Assembly: GCA_018711815.1 (NCBI GenBank)
Contig: DVHU01000094.1
Coordinates: 1 to 39,739 of the forward strand
Reading direction: 5' to 3'
From: Candidatus Egerieimonas intestinavium
Lineage (GTDB): Bacteria; Bacillota; Clostridia; Lachnospirales; Lachnospiraceae
Length of the DNA: 39,739 nucleotides
The translations under genes were made by a program, and so were the position numbers. The notes under the pieces were generated by a model, which was not told where the DNA came from, ran no database searches, and was given only the letters and a program-made list of their open reading frames with translations. Of this stretch, positions 7,592-16,566 are shown one piece after another. Numbering within the stretch: position 1 is the stretch's first letter; the number at the start of each line of letters is the position of its first letter.

Positions 7592-8149
7592 CTATCGGCG
7601 CTCCAGCATCCGGTAGAACTGATTCTGCAGTTTCTCATCCTGGCTGAAAACTCCCCGGGTGACCACGGTCACCGTCTTCGTTCCCGGCTTCTTGATTCCC
7701 CGCATGGTCATGCACATGTGCTCCGCCTCAATCAGCACCATCACTCCCTGGGGCTTCAGCTCCTCCATGAATACGTCCGCCACCTGGGCGTTCAGTCGCT
7801 CCTGCAGCTGAAACCTCTTGGCAAACACCTCCAGGGTACGGGCAATTTTGCTTAAGCCCACTACTTCCCCGTTGGGTATGTATGCCACTGCCGCCGTCCC
7901 GTAGAAGGGCAGCATGTGATGCTCGCAGAAGGAGTAGAAATGAATATCCTTCTCCATCACCATATCATTGTTGTCCACATGAAACCGCTTTTTCAGATGC
8001 TCCGCCGCGTCGTCCGTATACCCGGCCGCCAGCTCCTCGTACATCCGGGCAATGCGGTCCGGTGTCTCCAGAAGTCCCTCTCTGTGAATATCCTCGCCGA
8101 TCCCCTCCAGGATCAGCTTAACGCCCTCTTTAATTTTATCCTTATCCAT
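7592..8149 (-). CDS. folE: GTP cyclohydrolase I (type IA)
   Basis: 185 residues, the usual size. It converts GTP to 7,8-dihydroneopterin triphosphate, the first step of folate synthesis. The zinc ligands C75, H78 ([12 protein letters not shown]) and C146 ([10 protein letters not shown]) are present, with [20 protein letters not shown] and the C-terminal [10 protein letters not shown]. It begins inside the end of folC (8-nt overlap, 8142-8149) and is followed at once by the HD-domain gene. The cysteine ligands mark the zinc-dependent form. Confidence 0.96.
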   Translation of the reverse strand: MDKDKIKEGVKLILEGIGEDIHREGLLETPDRIARMYEELAAGYTDDAAEHLKKRFHVDNNDMVMEKDIHFYSFCEHHMLPFYGTAAVAYIPNGEVVGLSKIARTLEVFAKRFQLQERLNAQVADVFMEELKPQGVMVLIEAEHMCMTMRGIKKPGTKTVTVVTRGVFSQDEKLQNQFYRMLERR

Positions 8150-9440
8150 GGAGCTTTTCCCCCTTCTTAATTGCTTTGTCCGCCAAGCTCAGAAACGAAA
8201 GTGAGCCGAAAATAACCAAAACGTCCTCCGGATTCATAAGCCTTAAGCTCTTTTCCACCGCGCTCTCCACGCTGTCCGCCGACTCCACCGCAGGGTTGAG
8301 CCTTTTCACCTCTTCCCTTAATTCTTCCGCGGGCAGAGCTCTGGGATTATCCGGCGTCTCCACCGTGATAATATGCTCCGCCGCCGGGGCTGTCAGCTCT
8401 ATGATCTTTTTATAATCCTTGTCCCGGAATACGCCAAATACATAGTACAGCTTCTTTCCGCTGAAATACTGCTCCAGGGAATTTTTCAGGGCCCGGGCGG
8501 CCTGGGGATTGTGGGCTCCATCCAGGATAACCACCGGTTCCCTGGATACCACGGTAAATCTTCCCCTCCAGCAGGTCTCCCTCATCCCCTCATAGACAGC
8601 GGTATCGGGAAGGTCAAAGCTCTCCTCCCGCAGCTGCTCCGCCGCCTCCAGGGCCAGGGCCGCATTCTGAATCTGAAATTTTCCAGCCAGGGATATCTGC
8701 ACATTTTCCCACTGCTTATAGGAAAAGCTCTGCTGATCCCAGCCATAGTGAATATCCTTAAGTTTCTGGGGCTCCACCTGCCGCAGCCGGCAGTTTTTCT
8801 CCCGGCACACCCGCTCCAGCACTTCTCTGGCCTCCGGCTCCTGGGCGGCGGTCACCACCCGGGTGCCTTCCTTGATAATGCCGGCCTTCTGGGCGGCAAT
8901 CTCCCCCAGAGTTTTGCCCAGCACATCCATATGGTCCAGACCGATGGGGGCGATCACCTCCAGCAGAGTGGTTTTTATGACATTCGTGGCGTCCAGGGCT
9001 CCTCCCAGCCCCGTCTCCACCACTGCGATATCGCACTTTTTTTCCTTAAAATACAGGAAAGCCAAAGCCGTCTCTATCTCAAATACGGTAGGGATGGGCT
9101 CCTGTCTGCGCTTTATCTCCTCCACGGCCCGGGCGATAACCGTAATATGGCGGGCCAGAGCGTCCTTCTCTATCCTCTGCCCATTAACCTGAATCCGTTC
9201 CCGGTAAGAAAAGAGCGTGGGAGAAATATATCGTCCGATCCTGTATCCCGCCTTCTGCAGGATAGTGGAAAGGTATGCCAGCACAGAGCCTTTGCCATTG
9301 GTCCCGGCAATATGGATAAACCTCAGCTGATCCTGTGGATTATCCAATTTATCCAGCAATCCCTTCATGCTCTCTAAGCCAAGTACACTTCCGTATTTGG
9401 AGGCCTGCTCCAAATATACTCTTGCTTCTTCGTAATTCAT
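8142..9440 (-). CDS. folC: Bifunctional folylpolyglutamate synthase / dihydrofolate synthase
   Basis: 432 residues, full-length Mur-ligase-type enzyme. The ATP loop is [12 protein letters not shown] (about 43-53); other marks are [24 protein letters not shown] and [13 protein letters not shown]. It adds glutamate to dihydropteroate, and further glutamates to folates. It is the first gene of the operon: a good promoter lies at 9479-9507 and the ribosome site TAGGAGCAGC precedes the ATG. folE starts before its stop. Whether it has one or both activities cannot be told from sequence alone. Confidence 0.94.
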   Translation of the reverse strand: MNYEEARVYLEQASKYGSVLGLESMKGLLDKLDNPQDQLRFIHIAGTNGKGSVLAYLSTILQKAGYRIGRYISPTLFSYRERIQVNGQRIEKDALARHITVIARAVEEIKRRQEPIPTVFEIETALAFLYFKEKKCDIAVVETGLGGALDATNVIKTTLLEVIAPIGLDHMDVLGKTLGEIAAQKAGIIKEGTRVVTAAQEPEAREVLERVCREKNCRLRQVEPQKLKDIHYGWDQQSFSYKQWENVQISLAGKFQIQNAALALEAAEQLREESFDLPDTAVYEGMRETCWRGRFTVVSREPVVILDGAHNPQAARALKNSLEQYFSGKKLYYVFGVFRDKDYKKIIELTAPAAEHIITVETPDNPRALPAEELREEVKRLNPAVESADSVESAVEKSLRLMNPEDVLVIFGSLSFLSLADKAIKKGEKLHG

Positions 9441-9478
9441 TTTTTAGCTGCTCCTATCTGAGATCATATTTTCATCTT

Positions 9479-9507
9479 ATTATAGAACTGTTTCCCTGGG
9501 AATTCAA
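9479..9507 (-). promoter_or_regulatory. Sigma-A promoter of the folC-folE-HD-folP-folBK-PP2C-TPR operon
   Basis: On the minus strand: -35 TTGAAT (9502-9507), 17-nt spacer, -10 TATAAT (9479-9484), about 30 nt before the folC ATG. No other good promoter was seen within the operon, where gaps are 14 nt or less or genes overlap. Confidence 0.75.
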
Positions 9508-9542
9508 CATATTTCGCCGCTCAAGGCAGATTTCATGCAACA

Positions 9543-9573
9543 GAAAAACCCCGGAAACCTTACGGCTCCGGGG
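9543..9573 (-). terminator. Rho-independent terminator after tuf
   Basis: Minus-strand hairpin with arms CCCCGGA and TCCGGGG around a short loop, followed by TTTTT. It ends the tuf transcript just upstream of the folC promoter. Between it and the tuf stop (9574-9683) are two small hairpins (GGCGTT/AACGCC and a GAAA-loop stem) and no gene. Confidence 0.9.
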
Positions 9574-9683
9574 CAATCTTACGCTTGGACACATGGCGTT
9601 GTTGGAACGCCTCTATATATTTTTTAGCACGGTATCATCCGCTCGACTAAGTTCAAGCTTCGCTTTCGCTAAGTGTTCAATGC

Positions 9684-10877
9684 TTACTCGATGATGGAAG
9701 CAACACGGCCAGATCCAACGGTACGTCCACCCTCACGGATAGCGAAGGTCAGACCCTGCTCCATAGCGATGGGATGGATCAGCTCGATGGTCATCTCAAC
9801 GTTGTCGCCAGGCATGCACATCTCGGTGCCAGCGGGCAGCTCGATAACGCCGGTAACGTCGGTAGTTCTGAAGTAGAACTGCGGACGGTAGTTGTTGAAG
9901 AACGGAGTATGACGTCCACCCTCGTCCTTGGTCAGAACGTAAACCTGTGCGGTGAACTTTCTGTGGCAGGTTACAGAACCGGGCTTAGCCAGAACCTGTC
10001 CACGCTCGATCTCAGTTCTCTGAACACCACGCAGCAGAGCACCGATGTTATCACCAGCCTGAGCCTCATCCAGCAGCTTACGGAACATCTCGATACCGGT
10101 AACAACGGTCTTACGGGTCTCCTCTTTGATACCAACGATCTCAACCTCGTCGTTCAGATGCAGAACACCACGCTCAACACGGCCGGTAGCAACGGTACCA
10201 CGACCGGTGATGGTGAATACGTCCTCTACGGGCATCAGGAACGGCTTGTCGGTGTCACGCTCGGGATTCGGAATATAATCATCAACAGCGTTCATCAGCT
10301 CAAGGATCTTGTCTCCCCACTCTCCGCTGGGATCTTCCAGAGCCTTCAGAGCGGAACCCTGAATTACAGGCAGATCATCTCCCGGGAACTCGTACTCGGT
10401 CAGCAGCTCACGGATCTCCATCTCAACCAGCTCCAGCAGCTCCTCATCGTCTACCATGTCGCACTTGTTCATGAATACAACGATGTAGGGAACGCCTACC
10501 TGACGGGACAGCAGAACGTGCTCCTTGGTCTGAGCCATAACACCATCGGTAGCAGCTACTACCAGGATAGCGCCGTCCATCTGAGCAGCACCGGTGATCA
10601 TGTTCTTAACGTAGTCAGCATGGCCCGGGCAGTCAACGTGTGCGTAATGTCTCTTCTCGGTCTCGTACTCTACGTGTGCGGTGGAAATGGTGATTCCACG
10701 CTCTCTCTCCTCGGGAGCCTTGTCAATGTTCTCGAATGCAACTGCCTCGCCGGTACCCAGTCTCTCATGCAGAGTCTTGGTGATAGCTGCGGTCAGGGTA
10801 GTTTTACCATGGTCTACGTGGCCGATGGTACCAATGTTACAATGCGGTTTGCTTCTTTCAAACTTAGCTTTTGCCAT
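9684..10877 (-). CDS. tuf: Elongation factor Tu
   Basis: 397 residues, full length. It delivers aminoacyl-tRNA to the ribosome as a GTPase. Motifs: [14 protein letters not shown] (G1), the [13 protein letters not shown] switch [10 protein letters not shown] (G3), NKCDMVDD (G4), then the beta-barrel domains 2 and 3 ending [12 protein letters not shown]. The ribosome site AAGGAGGACTT precedes the ATG. It follows fusA in the classic str order, but 289 nt separate them and tuf has its own promoter (10954-10982) and terminator. The sequence looks canonical. Confidence 0.99.
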   Translation of the reverse strand: MAKAKFERSKPHCNIGTIGHVDHGKTTLTAAITKTLHERLGTGEAVAFENIDKAPEERERGITISTAHVEYETEKRHYAHVDCPGHADYVKNMITGAAQMDGAILVVAATDGVMAQTKEHVLLSRQVGVPYIVVFMNKCDMVDDEELLELVEMEIRELLTEYEFPGDDLPVIQGSALKALEDPSGEWGDKILELMNAVDDYIPNPERDTDKPFLMPVEDVFTITGRGTVATGRVERGVLHLNDEVEIVGIKEETRKTVVTGIEMFRKLLDEAQAGDNIGALLRGVQRTEIERGQVLAKPGSVTCHRKFTAQVYVLTKDEGGRHTPFFNNYRPQFYFRTTDVTGVIELPAGTEMCMPGDNVEMTIELIHPIAMEQGLTFAIREGGRTVGSGRVASIIE

Positions 10878-10945
10878 TTTTTAAGTCCTCCTTAAAATGC
10901 GCCCAGCCAGGGCAGAATCATGATTTTTCATTCTTTAGAACTTGC

Positions 10946-10982
10946 TATCCTTGATTATATTGCAAATCAAGGATATTTGCAA
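10946..10982 (-). promoter_or_regulatory. tuf promoter with an 11-bp palindrome over the -10 box
   Basis: Minus strand: -35 TTGCAA (10977-10982), 17-nt spacer, -10 TATAAT (10954-10959), about 75 nt before the tuf ATG. A perfect 11-bp inverted repeat (10946-10956 with 10965-10975, arm TATCCTTGATT) covers the -10 and much of the spacer. It could be an operator. Confidence 0.7.
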
Positions 10983-11021
10983 GTAAATTTTAAAATAATG
11001 CCGGAAATACGGGCTTTACTT

Positions 11022-11164
11022 GTACCAGTTCAGCCTTTCGGCTTCACTGCCGCAAATACATGCACACAGACTGCGATTCCCGCAGTCTGGCGCCCGCTGC
11101 ACTCGGGCTCCCACTGCAAACGCAGCGGGACACCTCGCGGAATAGTGACAGGCTGAACTGTTAC
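11022..11164. repeat. 143-bp inverted-repeat element between fusA and tuf
   Basis: Outer arms 11022-11035 and 11151-11164 pair at 13 of 14 positions (CAGTTCAGCC / GGCTGAACTG). Inside are two hairpins: 11067-11089 (9-bp perfect stem CAGACTGCG, loop ATTCC) and 11093-11129 (8-bp perfect stem CCCGCTGC). The element is GC-rich against AT-rich flanks and starts 2 nt after the fusA stop. There is no T-run, so it is not a standard terminator. It may be a small mobile element or a folded spacer RNA; transcription was not established. Confidence 0.6.
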
Positions 11165-11166
11165 GT

Positions 11167-13284
11167 TTATTTACCTTTTGCGGACAGTACCTTCTCCTGT
11201 ACGGACTTGGGTACGGGCTCGTATTTTTCAAAGAACATGGAGTAATTACCACGGCCCTGAGTTCTGGAACGCAGGTCTGTAGCGTAACCGAACATCTCAG
11301 CCAGGGGAACGAAGCCGCGGATCATCTTTCCGCCTCCGATGTCCTCCATACCCTCGATACGGCCACGACGGGAGTTGATATCACCGATAACGTCACCCAT
11401 GTAGTCCTCGGGGGTTGTAACCTCCACACGCATGATGGGCTCCAGCAGTACCGGGGCAGCCTTCTGCATAGCATCCTTGAAGGCCATGGATCCGGCGATG
11501 TGGAATGCCATCTCGGAGGAGTCTACCTCGTGGTAGGAACCATCGTATACGTTGGCATGAACGCCCACTACCGGGAATCCTCCCAGGATACCGGACTTCA
11601 TCGCGTCCTCGATACCCTCTCCAACTGCGGGGATGTACTCCTTGGGAATCGCACCACCCACAACGGTGGACTCGAACTTGTAGGTCTCCTCAGCGTTGGC
11701 ATCCATGGGCTCGAACTTAACCTTACAGTGACCATACTGTCCACGTCCACCGGACTGCTTCGCATACTTGTGCTCCACGTCAACGGCCTTGGTGATGGTC
11801 TCCTTATATGCTACCTGCGGAGCTCCTACGTTGGCCTCAACCTTGAACTCACGCAGCAGGCGGTCTACGATAATCTCCAGATGCAGCTCTCCCATACCGG
11901 CGATGATGGTCTGTCCGGTCTCCGCGTTGGTGTGTGCGCGGAAGGTGGGATCCTCCTCTGCCAGCTTCGCCAGGGCCTCGCCCAGCTTGCCCTGACCAGC
12001 CTTGGTCTTGGGCTCGATAGCCAGCTCGATAACGGGCTCCGGGAACTCCATGGACTCCAGGATTACCGGATGCTGCTCGTCACAGATGGTATCGCCGGTG
12101 GTAGAGAACTTGAAGCCGATAGCGGCTGCAATATCACCGGAATATACCTTGTCAAGCTCCTGTCTCTTGTTGGCGTGCATCTGCAGGATACGTCCCACAC
12201 GCTCCTTCTTGCCCTTGGTGGCATTTAACACGTAGGAGCCGGAATTCATGGTTCCGGAGTATACGCGGAAGTAAGCCAGCTTACCAACGAAGGGATCAGT
12301 CATAATCTTAAATACCAGAGCGGAGAAGGGCTCCTCGTCAGAGGACTTTCTTGTGATAGCCTCTCCGTCCATATCGGTACCCTCGATATCGGGGATATCG
12401 GTGGGAGCGGGCATATACTCCAGGATAGCGTCCAGCAGCTTCTGCACGCCCTTGTTGCGGTATGCGGAACCACAGCAAACGGGGATTGCGGTACACTCGC
12501 AGGTTGCCTTTCTCAGAGCCTTCTTCAGAGCCTCCATAGAAGGCTCCTCGCCCTCCAGGTACTCCATCATCAGGTCATCATCCAGCTCGCAGATCTTCTC
12601 CACCAGCTCGGTGCGGTACAGCTCCGCATCGTCAGCCATATCCTCGGGGATATCGGTGACAACGATGTCCTCGCCCTTATCTCCATTGAAATAGTAAGCC
12701 TTCATCTCGAACAGATCGATGATTCCCTTGAATTCATCTTCCTTGCCGATGGGCAGCTGCAGACAAATTGCATTTTTGCCCAGACGGGTCTTGATCTGCT
12801 CAACAGCATTGTAGAAATCAGCGCCCAGGATATCCATCTTATTGATGAATGCCATACGCGGTACGTTGTAGGTATCCGCCTGGCGCCATACATTCTCAGA
12901 CTGCGGCTCAACGCCACCCTTAGCACAGAAAACGCCCACAGCGCCGTCCAGTACACGCAGGGAACGCTCAACCTCTACGGTGAAGTCCACGTGTCCGGGG
13001 GTGTCGATAATGTTGATACGATACTCCGGTGCATCCTTGATGGGCTTGCACTCGAAATGCGGAGTCCAGTGACAGGTGGTAGCTGCGGAAGTGATGGTAA
13101 TACCACGCTCCTGCTCCTGCTCCATCCAGTCCATGGTGGCAGTTCCTTCGTGAGTATCTCCGATCTTATAGTTTACACCAGTATAATATAAGATACGTTC
13201 TGTAAGAGTCGTCTTACCAGCATCGATGTGAGCCATAATACCAATGTTTCTGGTTCTCTCTAATGGATATTCTCTTCCAGCCAA
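11167..13284 (-). CDS. fusA: Elongation factor G
   Basis: 705 residues, full length. It is the translocase GTPase of protein synthesis. Motifs: [20 protein letters not shown] (G1), [36 protein letters not shown] (G3), [12 protein letters not shown] (G4), and domain IV/V sequence including [12 protein letters not shown] and RRGRIEGME. It follows rpsG by 18 nt and precedes tuf, the usual str operon order. No sign of truncation; the TetM-like ribosome-protection family is excluded by overall fit to EF-G. Confidence 0.99.
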   Translation of the reverse strand: MAGREYPLERTRNIGIMAHIDAGKTTLTERILYYTGVNYKIGDTHEGTATMDWMEQEQERGITITSAATTCHWTPHFECKPIKDAPEYRINIIDTPGHVDFTVEVERSLRVLDGAVGVFCAKGGVEPQSENVWRQADTYNVPRMAFINKMDILGADFYNAVEQIKTRLGKNAICLQLPIGKEDEFKGIIDLFEMKAYYFNGDKGEDIVVTDIPEDMADDAELYRTELVEKICELDDDLMMEYLEGEEPSMEALKKALRKATCECTAIPVCCGSAYRNKGVQKLLDAILEYMPAPTDIPDIEGTDMDGEAITRKSSDEEPFSALVFKIMTDPFVGKLAYFRVYSGTMNSGSYVLNATKGKKERVGRILQMHANKRQELDKVYSGDIAAAIGFKFSTTGDTICDEQHPVILESMEFPEPVIELAIEPKTKAGQGKLGEALAKLAEEDPTFRAHTNAETGQTIIAGMGELHLEIIVDRLLREFKVEANVGAPQVAYKETITKAVDVEHKYAKQSGGRGQYGHCKVKFEPMDANAEETYKFESTVVGGAIPKEYIPAVGEGIEDAMKSGILGGFPVVGVHANVYDGSYHEVDSSEMAFHIAGSMAFKDAMQKAAPVLLEPIMRVEVTTPEDYMGDVIGDINSRRGRIEGMEDIGGGKMIRGFVPLAEMFGYATDLRSRTQGRGNYSMFFEKYEPVPKSVQEKVLSAKGK

Positions 13285-13302
13285 TGGGTTTTCCTCCTCT
13301 TA

Positions 13303-13806
<504 letters not shown>

Positions 13807-13962
13807 TCATCGGTACTCACATAACCGGAGTCAGGCAGTTACTGTCCACCGGTCAACTATGTGTTCGCACTGGTAAATTCTCTATTAACCTGCAGCCGAT
13901 AGGTTCATAAGAATGACCGTACTATAGTTGTCGTGACTTCGATAGTTAACGGAAACCGATAT

Positions 13963-14376
13963 TTATTTCTTCGGTCTCTTAGCGCCGTATTTGGAACGGG
14001 CCTGCTTTCTGTTAGCAACACCTGCGGTGTCCAGGGTTCCACGGATGATGTGGTATCTGGTACCGGGCAGGTCCCTAACTCTTCCTCCACGGATCAGCAC
14101 AACGCTGTGCTCCTGAAGGTTGTGACCCTCTCCCGGAATGTAGCTTGTTACCTCGATTCCGTTGGAAAGACGTACACGGGCAATCTTTCTAAGAGCAGAG
14201 TTCGGCTTCTTAGGAGTTGCGGTTTTAACAGCTGTACAAACACCACGCTTCTGCGGGGAGGACAGATCTGTAGACTTCTTTCTCAGAGAGTTAAAGCTTT
14301 TCTGCAGAGCCGGAGCGGTAGATTTCTTAACGCTGGTCTGACGTCCTTTTCTTACTAACTGGTTAAATGTAGGCAT
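13963..14376 (-). CDS. rpsL: Ribosomal protein S12
   Basis: 137 residues from the ATG at 14376 ([15 protein letters not shown]). This start is favoured over the in-frame start at 14385 because AGGAGGTGAAAGGA precedes it. S12 sits at the decoding centre. The streptomycin-relevant segments [11 protein letters not shown] and [17 protein letters not shown] look wild type. It is first in rpsL-rpsG-fusA-tuf and has its own strong promoter at 14482-14510. In many bacteria rpoC lies directly upstream; here about 15.7 kb of signalling and repeat DNA separates them. Confidence 0.98.
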   Translation of the reverse strand: MPTFNQLVRKGRQTSVKKSTAPALQKSFNSLRKKSTDLSSPQKRGVCTAVKTATPKKPNSALRKIARVRLSNGIEVTSYIPGEGHNLQEHSVVLIRGGRVRDLPGTRYHIIRGTLDTAGVANRKQARSKYGAKRPKK

Positions 14377-14481
14377 TCCTTTCACCTCCTGTGAATTTCT
14401 CCGTTGTTACGGGATTCTTCGGCTGCTTTTCTTCAATAATAATGGCACACAAAAAAACTGCATTTTCATGCACGCTTTAAT

Positions 14482-14510
14482 AGTATAGTACGCGTTTTTT
14501 CCCTTGTCAA
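14482..14510 (-). promoter_or_regulatory. Strong sigma-A promoter of rpsL-rpsG-fusA
   Basis: Minus strand: -35 TTGACA (14505-14510), 17-nt spacer, -10 TATACT (14482-14487), about 105 nt before the rpsL ATG. The -35 box lies in a 13-nt palindrome, CCCTTGACAAGGG. The near-consensus boxes fit a highly expressed ribosomal operon now separated from rpoBC. Confidence 0.85.
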
Positions 14511-14540
14511 GGGCCAAAAGAGAGAATGTGTGAGAAAAAA

Positions 14541-14700
14541 TCTACCTCCGTCTAAACGTAGCTTGGGCAGCGGCGCTCCTGTACTCTCGGGAAATACATC
14601 TGCCCTCGGCTCAACGCAGCTTGGGCAGTGGCGCTCCTGTACTCTCGGGAAATGCATCTGCCTCCGTCTAAACGAAACTTGGGCAGCGGCGCACCTGTAC
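14541..14700. repeat. Tandem array, 58-bp period, about 2.8 copies, left side of hairpin core A
   Basis: The block CTTGGGCAGYGGCGCNCCTGT recurs at 14562, 14620 and 14678, exactly 58 bp apart; units 1 and 2 also share CTCTCGGGAAAT. The last unit is not just next to the hairpin element: its 25 bases 14676-14700 are the left arm of that hairpin. Short open frames across it are read as artefacts. Confidence 0.8.
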
Positions 14701-14778
14701 TCAGCCTGCGCTCACTTGGAGCCTAGGGTCTCCAAGCTGTGCTCGGCAAATTCGTACAGGTGCGCCGCTGCCCAAGTT
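14676..14778. repeat. Hairpin element, copy A: 25-bp perfect inverted repeat around a conserved core
   Basis: Arms 14676-14700 and 14754-14778 are perfectly complementary over 25 bp. The 53-nt core (14701-14753) contains a 7-bp stem CTTGGAG/CTCCAAG (14715-14721 with 14730-14736) and ends GCTCGGCAAATTC. Very similar cores occur at 38594-38645 and, inverted, at 39388-39440, but with unrelated arms. It lies downstream of the TPR gene at 14911 and upstream of the rpsL promoter. No T-run follows, so it is not a typical terminator. Confidence 0.8.
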
Positions 14779-14817
14779 GTTTTGGCTTCGCGGATATGTT
14801 TCCCCGGCGTAAGCAGG

Positions 14818-14903
14818 CCCCTTCGCAGGCAGGTTTGTCCTGGCGGGAGTAGGACTACTTCGCAGGTAGGCTTGTCCTGGCGGGAGTAGGGCCCTTCGCA
14901 GGT
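14818..14903. repeat. Tandem array, 36-37-bp period, about 2.4 copies, right side of hairpin core A
   Basis: CTTCGCAGG starts at 14821, 14858 and 14894, with TTGTCCTGGCGGGAGTAGG shared by the first two units. It ends 7 nt before the stop of the TPR gene at 14911. Confidence 0.75.
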
Positions 14904-14910
14904 GCGCTTT

Positions 14911-16515
14911 TTAGTCTCTGACGTTCCAGCTGTTGCCCAGATCGTCGGGGGCCTCCCCGGTGGTCTTATCTACGGTGACTGCACACATCAGCCGGTTGGC
15001 TGTGCCAACCTCGCCCTCCCCCGGCTGGTATCGAACCAGCACCTTGTAGGCGCCTGCCTCCTCTGTGGTCTCGGATTCAAAGACCACGTATTTTCCCTGG
15101 GGCTGATAGTTTTCGTTGTAGTAGGCCGCCACGGCCTCTCCGGCCTGGGCTGCGGTCAGCTCTTCCCCGGTCTCAGGCTCCTGGGAAGGCTGGCCTGCTG
15201 CCTGACTGTCTGGCTGAGCTCCCTCCAGCCGCTGCCCAAGGCCGGTGTAATCCGTGGCATCCAGGCCGAACTTGGATGACCGGTAATCGGAGGATCTCTC
15301 CTTGACACCAGTGTGATAGCTCAGAATCTTTGTCTCCTGGCTCTCATCCGTCAGGATACTGGTCATGTGATCCGTGAAGGCGGTCTCAATTCCCAGTGGG
15401 CCAAAAAACGCTTTCAGCGCCTCATCGAAGGTACTGTATTTGCCCGGTTCACCGTAAGCCTCCGAGTAGAGCAGCTCACCGCTCACTTCCTGACCATTCT
15501 CCAGCAGGTAACCCATGAACTGAAATTCTGAGCTCCCCATGCCGGGCTGAGTGAAGGAAGCCCGCATCTTCAGCTCTCCGTCCTGATAGTACATCATCCA
15601 GTAGTCCTGAGTGGAGCCGTCGGCGAAGGCCGCTCCCAGCTCATACCTCTGGCAGAACAGGTATTTTCTATTCTCCGCCTCCACCAGGCTTACGTACAGG
15701 TCAATCTGATCCGCCTGGGGCAGAAGGAAGGTGTGGGGCTTATATTCGCCCATCAGAGGATTGTACTCCTGCAGCACAGTGAAGGCCGCCTGTTGGACTT
15801 CCCCCTGGACAATCTCATAGACCGCACCGGTAAGGTCTTTCCCATCCGGGTAATAGTCTCCCGGATCCTGGGGATCCTCGATGGCGATCACCAGCATTTC
15901 CAGATCTCCGTCGCCGTCCAGATCCTCCAAAAGAGCCGAGGTGATTCCCAGAGGATTGTACCAGCTGTCGCTCTGGCTGTACATCCATCCCTCCTGGGGA
16001 TCCAGATTTGCCTGTCCCTTCTGGGGAATCAGGGTATTCTGAAGGTAAGCGGTAAAAAGTTCCTCCGCCTGCTGGCCCTCCTTCTGGGGCTCTTGCCCCT
16101 CCTTATCCTGACCTCCTGCGTCCTGAAGGCTGCCAGGATTTTGCTTTTCCTCTTCCTTTTCCACAGTCTCGATCTGCTGTTCAATCCAGTCCACAGACTC
16201 CTCTCCCTTGGGATCGGCGTATTCTGCGGCCTTCTCCAGCATCTCCCGGGCCTCGCTGTAGCGCTGCTGCTTCACGTAGACCACGGACAGCCGCACATAG
16301 GAAGCCACTCGCTTCTCATTGATCTCGATGGCCTTCTGGAAGCAGATCTCCGCGTTTTCATAATCCAGCTCCGCCAGATATTTTTCTCCCAGAGACAGCT
16401 GCTCCTGATACCTGCGCAGGCCTGATATCCGGTAGCCCAGCAGTCCGGCGGCCGCCCCCAGGGCCACCACCAGCACTGCCAGCACCGCCAGCATGATTGT
16501 TTTTGCTCTCTTCAT
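14911..16515 (-). CDS. Membrane-anchored TPR protein with an extracytoplasmic C-terminal domain
   Basis: 534 residues. MKRAK is followed by a membrane segment (about 7-29), then a TPR block (37-95) with QLSLGEKYLAELDYENAE, matching the paralogues at 3529-4647 and 16567-18849. A charged Glu/Gln-rich linker (about 105-152) precedes a C-terminal region with D198-x-D200-x-D202-x-D204 (DLDGDGDLEMLVI), a calcium-loop-like motif typical of FG-GAP/EF-hand-like surface repeats. The rest of the C-terminus is unrecognised. Predicted topology places TPR and C-terminal parts outside. It is the last gene of the kinase/FHA cluster, 51 nt after the gene at 16567, with ribosome site TAGGAGC. It may be an envelope partner of the TPR region of the kinase; this is inference. 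Confidence 0.85.
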   Translation of the reverse strand: MKRAKTIMLAVLAVLVVALGAAAGLLGYRISGLRRYQEQLSLGEKYLAELDYENAEICFQKAIEINEKRVASYVRLSVVYVKQQRYSEAREMLEKAAEYADPKGEESVDWIEQQIETVEKEEEKQNPGSLQDAGGQDKEGQEPQKEGQQAEELFTAYLQNTLIPQKGQANLDPQEGWMYSQSDSWYNPLGITSALLEDLDGDGDLEMLVIAIEDPQDPGDYYPDGKDLTGAVYEIVQGEVQQAAFTVLQEYNPLMGEYKPHTFLLPQADQIDLYVSLVEAENRKYLFCQRYELGAAFADGSTQDYWMMYYQDGELKMRASFTQPGMGSSEFQFMGYLLENGQEVSGELLYSEAYGEPGKYSTFDEALKAFFGPLGIETAFTDHMTSILTDESQETKILSYHTGVKERSSDYRSSKFGLDATDYTGLGQRLEGAQPDSQAAGQPSQEPETGEELTAAQAGEAVAAYYNENYQPQGKYVVFESETTEEAGAYKVLVRYQPGEGEVGTANRLMCAVTVDKTTGEAPDDLGNSWNVRD

Positions 16516-16566
16516 TGCTCCTATCTCCCCGTAATCTCCCTCGGGATCTGATTTCTGTCCCTTGGG

